Shown here: in pieces, positions 34,133 to 41,623 of the stretch | Layout of the letters: the number at the start of each line of letters is the position of its first letter | Position numbering within the stretch: the first letter of the stretch is position 1 | From: Chryseobacterium sp. MYb7 | GTDB taxonomy: Bacteria > Bacteroidota > Bacteroidia > Flavobacteriales > Weeksellaceae | Reading direction: 5' to 3' | Length of the DNA stretch: 64,000 bases | Assembly: GCF_002979455.1 (NCBI RefSeq) | Contig: NZ_PCOU01000001.1 | Coordinates: 1-64,000 of the forward strand | Made by a program: the position numbers and the translations under genes | The notes under the pieces: model-generated | Told to the model about the DNA's origin: nothing | What the model saw: the letters and a program-made list of their open reading frames with translations, nothing else | The model's database searches: none

Positions 34133-35358
34133 TTTTTTTCTAAAAAATCTCCCACTACAAAGTTGCTTCCGCCGATAAAAATCATTTCTTCGTTTGTACA
34201 TTGTTCTTTTGCAGCGAGATACGCTTCTTGTACAGAATCAAAAATTTTATAAAAAATTTTCGCCTCCTGAAGCAGATTTTCATAATCTTCCGGGTGTCTT
34301 CCCCTGTTTACAGATGGTTTTGCAAAATAAAACTCAGAATTTTCAGGAAGTAAATTCATTACTTCATCTATTTTTTTGTCATTCACAAACCCCAAAATGA
34401 CATGCTTGTGGCGGTTAATTGAATTTAATTGTGAAAAAACATACTCCAAACCTGCCTGATTGTGCCCCGTATCACAAATTGTAAGTGGATTTTGTGAAAA
34501 TTCAAACCAGCGGCCAATAAATCCGGTATTCTGATGAACATGAAGTAGCCCGTTTTCAAGGGCTTCATCGGAAATAGGTATATTCAGCTTTCTTAATTCT
34601 TCCACAGAAGCCAATACCACCCGGATATTCTTTTTCTGATAATTTCCTTTCAGATCAGATTCAAGGTTTGTATTAATAAGAGCAGCATCTATAAACGGAG
34701 CATTTTCTTTAATTGCTTTCTCAATGATAATATTTTTGACCATTTCATTCTCGTCTCCGAAAATAATCGGGATATTGTGCTTAATAATTCCTGCTTTCTC
34801 CGTTGCTATTTCTTCAATGGTGTCTCCTAGAATATTCTGGTGATCCAGCTGAACATTCGTAATTGCAGAAATCAAAGGTTTAATAATATTTGTTGAATCC
34901 AGTCTTCCTCCCAATCCTACTTCAATAATAGCAAAATCTACCTGCTGCAGATAAAAATATTCAAAAGCCATGATCGTAGTAAACTCAAAGAAAGAAGGGC
35001 GGATGTCTTCGGGAATGGTTTTCAACTTTTGAATAAAATCAAAGACAAACTCTTTGTCACAGTTTTTTCCGTCGACTTTAATACGTTCCGTGAAGTCTAT
35101 AAGATGTGGAGAATTGTATAATCCGGTTTTATAGCCAGCTTCCTGAAGTACGGACGCCAGCATATTACTTGAAGAGCCTTTTCCGTTTGTGCCTCCAATG
35201 TGGATGCATTTGATCTTGTCCTGTGGATTTCCAAAGAAAGCACAAAGCTTTGTAATATTATCTAATCCTGGTTTATAAGCCTTCTGACCATCTATCTGGT
35301 AGTTCGGCATCTGTACGAAAAGCCAGTCGATAGCTTCCTGATATTGTTCGTTTGTCAT
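34114..35358 (-). CDS. folC: Bifunctional folylpolyglutamate synthase/dihydrofolate synthase
   Basis: A 414-residue Mur-ligase-like enzyme. The P-loop HIGGTNGKGSSSNMLASVL is at about 54-72, followed by TGLYNSPHLIDFTERIKVDG. EVGLGGRLDSTNII (about 142-155) and HQNILGDTIEEIATEKAGIIK are family motifs. The C-domain has CDTGHNQAGLEYV. It adds glutamate to dihydropteroate and extends folate polyglutamates. The 3' end holds the -33 element of the tRNA-Val promoter. Confidence 0.95.
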   Translation of the reverse strand: MTNEQYQEAIDWLFVQMPNYQIDGQKAYKPGLDNITKLCAFFGNPQDKIKCIHIGGTNGKGSSSNMLASVLQEAGYKTGLYNSPHLIDFTERIKVDGKNCDKEFVFDFIQKLKTIPEDIRPSFFEFTTIMAFEYFYLQQVDFAIIEVGLGGRLDSTNIIKPLISAITNVQLDHQNILGDTIEEIATEKAGIIKHNIPIIFGDENEMVKNIIIEKAIKENAPFIDAALINTNLESDLKGNYQKKNIRVVLASVEELRKLNIPISDEALENGLLHVHQNTGFIGRWFEFSQNPLTICDTGHNQAGLEYVFSQLNSINRHKHVILGFVNDKKIDEVMNLLPENSEFYFAKPSVNRGRHPEDYENLLQEAKIFYKIFDSVQEAYLAAKEQCTNEEMIFIGGSNFVVGDFLEKNLEIKE

Positions 35359-35542
35359 GATACAAAATTCTCAAAAGTTTTTTTAAAATAAAATATAATT
35401 TTTCAATCTGTAACTTTTTTATATTTAATTCGTCTAATATTGAAAAATCTTAATATAGAATTGCTCTCATTTGTAAGTATAAATGCTTGATGAAGATAAT
35501 GTGATTCTATATGACCATTAAAAACAAATAAACATATACAAT

Positions 35543-36865
35543 ATGAAAAAAGTTTGGATCATTGTTTTTGGATTAGGTTATCTGGGTTTAAGCGCTCAGA
35601 AGAAATGGTCCTTAAAAGAATGTGTAAGCTATGCAGTGGAGCATAATCTTCAGGTTATCCAAAATCAGTATAACAAACAAAACCAGGAATATAATCTTAA
35701 AGCAGCCAAAAAAGAATATTTGCCTTCCGTATCTGGGAGTGTTACTAGTGGGGTGAGTTTCGGACAAGGATCATTAGGAGCAGGAAGTTATAGAAACGAT
35801 AGATTCAATAACAGTGTGGGGCTGGGTGCCGATATGTTGGTCTATAATAATGGGAGATTGGAGAAGAGCGTAAGAAAAGCTCAGTTTGATGTAGAAGCAA
35901 GCCAATATGATATTGAAACCATTAAAAATGATATTTCTCTTCAGATTGCTCAACAATATCTGACTACTTTGTTGAATAAAGAGATTGTGAAAATTTCTCA
36001 AAGTGCAGTAGGAAATGCTCAGAAACAGTACGACAGAGCCAAAATTACAACTCAGGTGGGAACAACTGCCCAGACGGTTCTGGCAGAGGCTGAAGCAGCG
36101 CTGGCACGAGAAAAACAAAATCTTAAAACAGCAGAAGTAAATGTTGGACGTGCTTTGTTTGCCATTGCTCAGCTTTTACAACTGTCAGATTATAAAGGTT
36201 TTGATGTGGAAGATGTAAATGTTCCGGAAAAGCTTGATTTACAACTTACGACCGCAGATGAAGTGCTTGCAACTGCTTATGAGATACAACCTCAGATAAA
36301 AGCAGCGGAAAGCCGAATAAGATCTGCCGAAGCACAAACTGAAGTAAGTAAAACAGCATTCTGGCCAACATTAACAGCCAGTGCTGGTCTTAACACATTC
36401 TACAATAAGCAATTTAATGTTCTGCCAGGTGTTGTGCAGGGAACTTTTTTTGAGCAATATAAAGATCAGTTTGGACAAAATGTAGGATTATCACTTAATG
36501 TACCGATCTTCAATAAAGGGAAAACTAAATTACAGGTGGAGCAGTCCAAATTAAACGAAAGTATTGCTAAAAATACATTGGAACAGCAGAAACAAACTGT
36601 AAGACAGAATGTTCAGAAAGCTCAGTTTGATGCAGATGCCAATTATGAAAATTATCTGGCTGCTGTGGAAGCAGAGAAAAGTTCCAAGCTGGCACTTGAT
36701 TTTGCGGATAAAAGCTATTCGGCAGGAAGAGCCACCATCTATGACGTCAATGTGGCAAGAAATAATTATGCAAATGCACAGGGATCAGTAGCGCAGGCAA
36801 AATATAATTATCTTTTTAGTCTTAAACTATTGAATTTCTATGCAGGAATTCCATTAAGTTTGTAA
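35543..36865 (+). CDS. TolC-family outer-membrane efflux protein
   Basis: A 440-residue protein with a signal peptide (to GLSAQ, about residue 19). The TolC/OEP pattern is visible twice: WSLKECVSYAVEHNLQVIQ..., and SYSAGRATIYDVNVARNNYANAQ near the end. Long heptad-like helices lie at about 90-230 and 320-430. It forms the outer-membrane channel of a tripartite pump or exporter. No inner-membrane or adaptor gene is adjacent; the next gene is a protease starting one base after the stop. Confidence 0.92.
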   Translation: MKKVWIIVFGLGYLGLSAQKKWSLKECVSYAVEHNLQVIQNQYNKQNQEYNLKAAKKEYLPSVSGSVTSGVSFGQGSLGAGSYRNDRFNNSVGLGADMLVYNNGRLEKSVRKAQFDVEASQYDIETIKNDISLQIAQQYLTTLLNKEIVKISQSAVGNAQKQYDRAKITTQVGTTAQTVLAEAEAALAREKQNLKTAEVNVGRALFAIAQLLQLSDYKGFDVEDVNVPEKLDLQLTTADEVLATAYEIQPQIKAAESRIRSAEAQTEVSKTAFWPTLTASAGLNTFYNKQFNVLPGVVQGTFFEQYKDQFGQNVGLSLNVPIFNKGKTKLQVEQSKLNESIAKNTLEQQKQTVRQNVQKAQFDADANYENYLAAVEAEKSSKLALDFADKSYSAGRATIYDVNVARNNYANAQGSVAQAKYNYLFSLKLLNFYAGIPLSL

Positions 36866-36866
36866 A

Positions 36867-37457
36867 ATGCCAATTCAATCTTTAGAAAAATATTTACCAC
36901 AAAATACTCTTAAATATTTAAGAATCTGGTTTTCAGATTACTATATACATATAAAAGTTACAAGAAATAGGAATTCAAAACTGGGAGATTACAGAAAGCT
37001 TCCGGACAATTCTCATGAAATAACGGTAAACTCTACACTCACTCCACAGCTTTTCTTCTTTGTACTGACCCATGAGCTGGCACATCTGATTGCATTTGAA
37101 AAATATGGGCGAAGAATATCTCCTCATGGTAATGAATGGAAAGAAACGTTCAGAAATATGCTCATGGAAAGTCTTGAAATTTATGATGAAGAACTAAAGC
37201 CTATCATTATCAAGTTTTCAAAATCACCTAAAGCTAATTTCATGGCGAGCCCTGATCTGGTAAGGTATTTTCATACTGAAAAACAAGATGATACTCTTCA
37301 CTTTATTGAAGAACTTCAGAAAGGTGAGTTTTTTATATACCGCAATGAAAAGTATTTATTAGAAGGTTTAGTTAAAAAAAACTATCTTTGTAAGAACCTG
37401 GCTACCGGAAGAAAGTATTCTTTCAAGCCTCTAGCAAGGGTAGAAAAATGTAGCTAA
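36867..37457 (+). CDS. SprT-like zinc metallopeptidase domain protein
   Basis: A 196-residue cytosolic protein. The zinc motif HELAH is at residues 69-73 (FVLTHELAHLIAFEKYG), followed by a third ligand candidate in SPHGNEWKETF. The C-terminal part has the SprT-type end YLCKNLATGRKYSFKPLARVEKC. SprT-like proteins resemble Spartan proteases and may act on DNA-protein crosslinks, though the bacterial role is unproven. It starts one base after the tolC-like stop and ends two bases before the next gene. Confidence 0.85.
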   Translation: MPIQSLEKYLPQNTLKYLRIWFSDYYIHIKVTRNRNSKLGDYRKLPDNSHEITVNSTLTPQLFFFVLTHELAHLIAFEKYGRRISPHGNEWKETFRNMLMESLEIYDEELKPIIIKFSKSPKANFMASPDLVRYFHTEKQDDTLHFIEELQKGEFFIYRNEKYLLEGLVKKNYLCKNLATGRKYSFKPLARVEKCS

Positions 37458-37459
37458 GA

Positions 37460-38542
37460 ATGTTAAAGTCAGATAGATACTGCGTTATAATGGCGGGAGG
37501 GATCGGGAGCCGGTTCTGGCCGATGAGCACACAGAAATTTCCCAAACAATTTCAGGATATTCTAGGGACCGGGCGTACTATGATTCAGCAGACGTATGAC
37601 AGAATCAGCAAGGTAATTCCTAAGGAGCAGATATTCGTGATTACGAATAAAGAGTATGTAGCTCTTTCCCATCAGCAACTTCCGGAGATTCCTGAGGAAA
37701 ACATTGTAGGTGAACCGCTTATGAAGAATACAGCGGCTTGTAATCTGTATATGGCCAATAAGATTGCTGAGATCAATCCGGATGCAACAATGATTGTCCT
37801 TCCGGCGGATCATCTGATCCTTAAAGAGGATGTATTTTTGGAAAAGGTGGAGCTGGCTTTCGAATTAGCTTCAAAACATGACTACCTGGTAACATTGGGA
37901 ATTACTCCCACAAGACCTGATACAGGCTACGGATATATTCAGTTTGTAGAAAAGAAAGGCTCTGAGTATTTTAAAGTGAAAACATTCACAGAAAAACCTA
38001 TTTTGGAGATTGCCCAAAGTTTCCTGGAAAGTGGTGATTTTCTTTGGAATGCAGGGATCTTTGTGTGGAATGTAAAAAGTATTCACCATGCTTTCGATCT
38101 TTATCTTCCAGAGATGATGCAGCACTTTATGGCTTGCGAATACAATTCGGAAAAAGAAAACAGCTGCATTGAAACCATCTATCCGAAAGTTCAGAAAATT
38201 TCTATTGATAACGGAATTTTAGAAAAAGCAAAGAATGTATATGTAATCCCGTCAGATTTAGGATGGAGTGATCTTGGAACCTGGACGTCAGTCTATGAAA
38301 ATACTGAAAAAGATAAAAATGGAAATGCTGTAAAACTAAAGCATCTGCTATCTTATAATTCAAAAGGAAATATTATCCGCTTAAGAAATAATAACAAGGC
38401 TGTAATCATTGATGGGCTTGAAAACTACATTGTTGTAGACACAGATAAAGCTCTTCTTATCTGCCCGCGGGATAACGACCAGCTTATTAAGGATTATGTC
38501 CTTGACTTAAAAAACTTTAAGAAAGGAGAAAAGTTTATGTAA
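37460..38542 (+). CDS. Mannose-1-phosphate guanylyltransferase
   Basis: A 360-residue nucleotidyltransferase making GDP-mannose. The signature CVIMAGGIGSRFWPMS is at about 8-23, with KFPKQFQDI next. LPADHLI (about 114-120), FTEKP and WNAGIFVWN (about 195-203) are typical. It lacks the long C-terminal isomerase domain of bifunctional ManC, so it is the single-function form. GDP-mannose would feed surface-glycan synthesis. Operon with the SprT-like gene and the secreted protein that follows. Confidence 0.92.
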   Translation: MLKSDRYCVIMAGGIGSRFWPMSTQKFPKQFQDILGTGRTMIQQTYDRISKVIPKEQIFVITNKEYVALSHQQLPEIPEENIVGEPLMKNTAACNLYMANKIAEINPDATMIVLPADHLILKEDVFLEKVELAFELASKHDYLVTLGITPTRPDTGYGYIQFVEKKGSEYFKVKTFTEKPILEIAQSFLESGDFLWNAGIFVWNVKSIHHAFDLYLPEMMQHFMACEYNSEKENSCIETIYPKVQKISIDNGILEKAKNVYVIPSDLGWSDLGTWTSVYENTEKDKNGNAVKLKHLLSYNSKGNIIRLRNNNKAVIIDGLENYIVVDTDKALLICPRDNDQLIKDYVLDLKNFKKGEKFM

Positions 38543-38575
38543 TATTTGGTACATTTTCTGCTGATTTTTAAAATT

Positions 38576-39238
38576 ATGATTAAAGCTACAACCCGATTTA
38601 CAATTCTTATATTTTTACTTTTGGGAATCTTAGGATATTCTCAGGAGAAGAAAAAATTTTCAAGCATTCCCAATATTTTACAGCAGATCGAGCCAAGCAA
38701 TAAGATAGGCTCATGGGTATTGGTATACAACAGCTATGGAAAAGGGCAAGAAATAAAGATTTCGGGAAAGGTAGATTATACCCCTCAGTTTTCAGGATTC
38801 AATCTTTTTCCTAATGAAGACAGCTTTTACTACATCGCTTATTCGGAAGGAGGGAAAGTAAATTATATTACTGATGTGGAAGGCCTTAAAAAGTTTATAG
38901 ACCGAATTGATAATGCTCAGGAGGCCGCTGTAATGATGGCTGCTGAAGGTTACATGGTAGATGAGGAGTTCAAGGATCTTGCAGGGAACTATCATGAAGA
39001 TAAATCGAATTATTATCTTGACCTTGGAAAGCTGACTTCAAAGGAATGTCCCTATCAAAAAACACATTATACAGTAACTGTAAACAAATCTACAGGAGCA
39101 GTAAGCAATGTAAAGGATAATGGAACCTATATTGAGCTTTACAATAAAAAATGTGCTAATAACCCGAGATTGTTAAAAATCGAAAAAAAAGAAGAACCAA
39201 AGAAAGATGAGCTCAAAAAAACACCCAAGCGCAAATAA
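38576..39238 (+). CDS. Secreted hypothetical protein, 220 residues
   Basis: The start was placed at the ATG at 38576, giving a clean signal peptide (IKATTRFTILIFLLLGILGYSQ). An in-frame Met at 38546 is less likely. The mature protein is mixed alpha/beta with a charged, Lys-rich tail ending KTPKRK. No family recognised. It follows the GDP-mannose gene by 33 bases. The next gene starts 32 bases before this one ends. Confidence 0.65.
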   Translation: MIKATTRFTILIFLLLGILGYSQEKKKFSSIPNILQQIEPSNKIGSWVLVYNSYGKGQEIKISGKVDYTPQFSGFNLFPNEDSFYYIAYSEGGKVNYITDVEGLKKFIDRIDNAQEAAVMMAAEGYMVDEEFKDLAGNYHEDKSNYYLDLGKLTSKECPYQKTHYTVTVNKSTGAVSNVKDNGTYIELYNKKCANNPRLLKIEKKEEPKKDELKKTPKRK

Positions 39239-39740
39239 TACCTATGAGACTGAACGATTAATCCTTCGTCCAATGTCCCGTGAAGACAAAGATTTTGTCT
39301 TTGAACTTTATAACCGACCAAAATTTATTCAACATATTGGTAATCGAAATGTTAACTCTATTGAAGATGCTGAAAACTATATCCTAAACAGATTTGCCCC
39401 ACAGATTGAAAGACTGGGATTTGGAAACTATCTTTTAGTGACCAAAGAAGGAAATGAAAAAGTAGGAGCAGTAGGAATATTCGAAAGAGAAGGACTTGAT
39501 ATTGTAGATATTGGATATTCTCTATTGGAAGAGTTTGAAGGGAAAGGGTATGCTTTTGAAGCCGCTCAAAAGGTTAAATCTATTGGAATGGATGATTTTG
39601 GGTTAACAAAGATATCCGCGATTATTTCAAAAGATAATATTTCTTCCCAAAAGCTTATTGAAAAACTGGGATTGAGGTTTAAAAAACATGTAACCCTTCC
39701 TGGTGAAACTGAAGAATTAAATTACTACGAAACAGAGTAA
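39207..39740 (+). CDS. GNAT-family N-acetyltransferase
   Basis: A 177-residue protein with GNAT motifs: TERLILRPMSREDKDFVFELYN, VGAVGIFEREGLDIVDIGYSLLEEFEGKGYAFEAAQKV (acetyl-CoA loop EGKGYA, about 111-116), and ISKDNISSQKLIEKLGL. Resembles the RimJ/RimL group, which acetylates amines or protein N-termini. The start overlaps the preceding gene by 32 bases in another frame; no better downstream start exists before the first motif. Confidence 0.87.
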   Translation: MSSKKHPSANNTYETERLILRPMSREDKDFVFELYNRPKFIQHIGNRNVNSIEDAENYILNRFAPQIERLGFGNYLLVTKEGNEKVGAVGIFEREGLDIVDIGYSLLEEFEGKGYAFEAAQKVKSIGMDDFGLTKISAIISKDNISSQKLIEKLGLRFKKHVTLPGETEELNYYETE

Positions 39741-39749
39741 AACATATAA

Positions 39750-39805
39750 AAATGCTTTCACAAATAACGTTTAGATTTTTAATCGTGTTACTTGTGAAAG
39801 CATTT
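39750..39805. terminator. Long inverted repeat between converging genes
   Basis: Arms AAATGCTTTCACAA (39750-39763) and TTGTGAAAGCATTT (39792-39805) are perfect over 14 bases with a 28-base loop. There is no clean T-run, but it sits between the converging GNAT and bcp genes, where termination is expected. Confidence 0.5.
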
Positions 39806-39827
39806 GTGATCTTTGTATTAAAAATAA

Positions 39828-40277
39828 TTATCCTTCCAGAATCTGTTCTGCAGCAGTTTTCGAAGTTACTTTTTCAATCACTCTTGTACAAACTCCAGTT
39901 TCATCAAAAATAAAAGTGGTTCTTACAATTCCCATATACGTTTTTCCAAACGTCTTTTTTTCCTGCCATACCCCAAATTTTTCAATGATATTACGATTTT
40001 CATCTGCAATAAGATCATAAGGAAAAGCAAATTTACTGTGGAAATTTTTCTGTTTCTTTACAGAATCGCCGCTTACACCCAATAATTGAAATCCAGCCTT
40101 TTTAAGCTTAGCATAATTATCACTCAGGTTGCAGGCTTCTACTGTACACGTTGGTGTATTGGCCTGTGGATAGAAGAAGACCACCAGTTTTTTTCCAAGT
40201 AATTTTGATGAGGTTACTGTTTCTCCGTCTTGATTGAATCCTTCAAATTCAGGTAATTTATCTCCAACTTTCAGCAT
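39828..40277 (-). CDS. bcp: Thioredoxin-dependent thiol peroxidase (Bcp/PrxQ)
   Basis: A 149-residue atypical peroxiredoxin. Peroxidatic Cys44 and resolving Cys49 are in PQANTPTCTVEACNLS, the Bcp spacing. LVVFFYPQ and GVSGDSVKKQKNFHSKF are typical. It reduces peroxides using thioredoxin. It is divergent from nth, and their -7 boxes lie two bases apart. Confidence 0.94.
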   Translation of the reverse strand: MLKVGDKLPEFEGFNQDGETVTSSKLLGKKLVVFFYPQANTPTCTVEACNLSDNYAKLKKAGFQLLGVSGDSVKKQKNFHSKFAFPYDLIADENRNIIEKFGVWQEKKTFGKTYMGIVRTTFIFDETGVCTRVIEKVTSKTAAEQILEG

Positions 40278-40284
40278 AATGATT

Positions 40285-40302
40285 TAATTTTGTTCAAATT
40301 TA
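40285..40302. promoter_or_regulatory. Facing -7 boxes of nth and bcp
   Basis: Plus-strand TAATTTTG (40285-40292) serves nth and minus-strand TAAATTTG (40295-40302) serves bcp. The latter has a minus-strand TTTG at 40323-40326 as -33 (20-base spacing). The two boxes are only two bases apart, so RNA polymerase can occupy only one at a time. Confidence 0.6.
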
Positions 40303-40310
40303 AGGCATAC

Positions 40311-40931
40311 ATGACAAAAAAACAAAGAGCTGAGCTCGTTCAGATAGAACTGGATAAATTATATCCCACCACACCTATTCCGTTAGATCACACCGATCCC
40401 TATACATTAATGGTTGCTGTTGCCCTTTCTGCCCAGACTACAGATAAAAAAGTAAACCAGGTTACCCCCGATCTTTTTGCCGTGGCAGGAACGCCGCAAA
40501 GAATGGCTAAGCTGGAAGAATTTGAAATTAAAGAACTGATTAAAGAAATAGGACTGTCTAATACAAAGGCCAAAAACCTGAAAAGAATGGCAGAACTTCT
40601 CTTAGAAAGGCACAACGGTATTGTTCCCCAGACTTATGAAGAATTGGAGGCTCTTCCGGGAGTAGGACATAAGACTGCTTCAGTCGTGATGAGCCAGGGA
40701 TTCGGATTTCAGGCATTTCCGGTAGATACTCATATTCATCGTCTGATGACACAGTGGAAATTGACCTCCGGAAAAAATGTAGTAGAAACAGAACGTGACG
40801 CAAAGAATTTATTTCCGGAAGAAGTATGGAATAAGCTTCACCTGCAGATCATTTTCTATGGAAGAGAATATTCTCCGGCGAGAGGAAAAGGAGAGAAGGA
40901 TTTTATTACGAAAATGATGTTTGAGAAATAA
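40311..40931 (+). CDS. nth: Endonuclease III (Nth), lacking Fe-S cluster ligands
   Basis: From the ATG at 40311 (supported by the -7 box at 40285) the protein has 206 residues. The helix-hairpin-helix LPGVGHKTASVV with catalytic Lys121 and the catalytic Asp139 in FPVDTHIHRL are intact, so glycosylase/lyase activity on oxidised pyrimidines is expected. The C-terminus, which normally carries a four-Cys iron-sulfur loop, reads FYGREYSPARGKGEKDFITK and has no cysteine. The cluster must be absent. Confidence 0.92.
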   Translation: MTKKQRAELVQIELDKLYPTTPIPLDHTDPYTLMVAVALSAQTTDKKVNQVTPDLFAVAGTPQRMAKLEEFEIKELIKEIGLSNTKAKNLKRMAELLLERHNGIVPQTYEELEALPGVGHKTASVVMSQGFGFQAFPVDTHIHRLMTQWKLTSGKNVVETERDAKNLFPEEVWNKLHLQIIFYGREYSPARGKGEKDFITKMMFEK

Positions 40932-40986
40932 TTCAGTAGTTTTAGCGCTATGATCGCTAAGATTTTATAAAAATTACGTTGAAATA

Positions 40987-41052
40987 GCTCGCAAGGGCAC
41001 TTCTTTCAGCAAAGGCAATATTTTCTTTGCTGAGTGAAACTTCTTTGCGAAC
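40987..41052. repeat. 66-bp structured palindromic repeat, copy A
   Basis: The outer arms GCTCGCAAGGGC and TTCTTTGCGAAC are imperfect. The inner arms CAGCAAAG and CTTTGCTG are perfect. Copy B at 56929-56994 has exactly the same length and the same layout. It lies between the converging nth and DinB genes. Confidence 0.7.
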
Positions 41053-41059
41053 TAAAAAT

Positions 41060-41098
41060 AAAACGCAACAATTCCTTTGTGATCGGTGCGTTTTTTTA
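41060..41098 (+). terminator. Terminator downstream of nth
   Basis: Stem AAAACGCA/TGCGTTTT (41060-41067 and 41087-41094) with a nested ACAA/TTGT stem, followed by T7. Confidence 0.75.
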
Positions 41099-41106
41099 TT
41101 GATGGA

Positions 41107-41553
41107 TTAAATATCCAATAACCTTCTATGATAATTAATCTGTCCCAAATGATAATCCAGATGAGCAACCAGATGGATCAGGAAGTAATCTGTAGTCATT
41201 TTGCTTTCAAAAACAACCAAAGGATATTCTTTTTTAACATCCTCTTCAGACAATTGTGGCAGAACGGAATCTATCATAGCTATAGTAGCTTCAATTTTTT
41301 CAATAAGTTCTGCTCTTGGAACATCTTTTAAAGAAAATTCCAGCTCGCGGTGTCTTATATAGCCAGTGCTTCCTAGCTGTGCTCCTATAAAATGATTGAT
41401 GTTTCCTATTAAATGTAGACAAAGATTTCCGGCAGAATTGGCTATACTTTTATCAATTATCCAAAGGTTTTCTTCATTCTGATAGGCTTCTATCTCTATT
41501 TTTAATTTATTTAAATCCCTGTTGAAAAGAGATCTTATGCTTTCTGTGATCAT
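41107..41553 (-). CDS. DinB-family protein
   Basis: A 148-residue four-helix protein. Putative metal-ligand His residues are in LCLHLIGNINHFIGAQL (about 46-62) and HLVAHLDYHLGQINYHRR (about 126-143), the usual DinB-like positions. Members often act as thiol-dependent transferases, but substrates are mostly unknown. Single gene. Confidence 0.85.
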   Translation of the reverse strand: MITESIRSLFNRDLNKLKIEIEAYQNEENLWIIDKSIANSAGNLCLHLIGNINHFIGAQLGSTGYIRHRELEFSLKDVPRAELIEKIEATIAMIDSVLPQLSEEDVKKEYPLVVFESKMTTDYFLIHLVAHLDYHLGQINYHRRLLDI

Positions 41554-41583
41554 ATCAATTTTGTTTATTTAGAAGAAAGAAAT

Positions 41584-41619
41584 AAAAAAGGGTACCGATT
41601 GAATGAAGTACCCTTTTTT
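41584..41619. terminator. Terminator after the DUF885 gene
   Basis: Arms AAAAAAGGGTAC and GTACCCTTTTTT (12 bases) with a 12-base loop, just beyond the minus-strand stop of the DUF885 gene. Symmetric, so functional in both directions. Confidence 0.85.
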
Positions 41620-41623
41620 ATTA

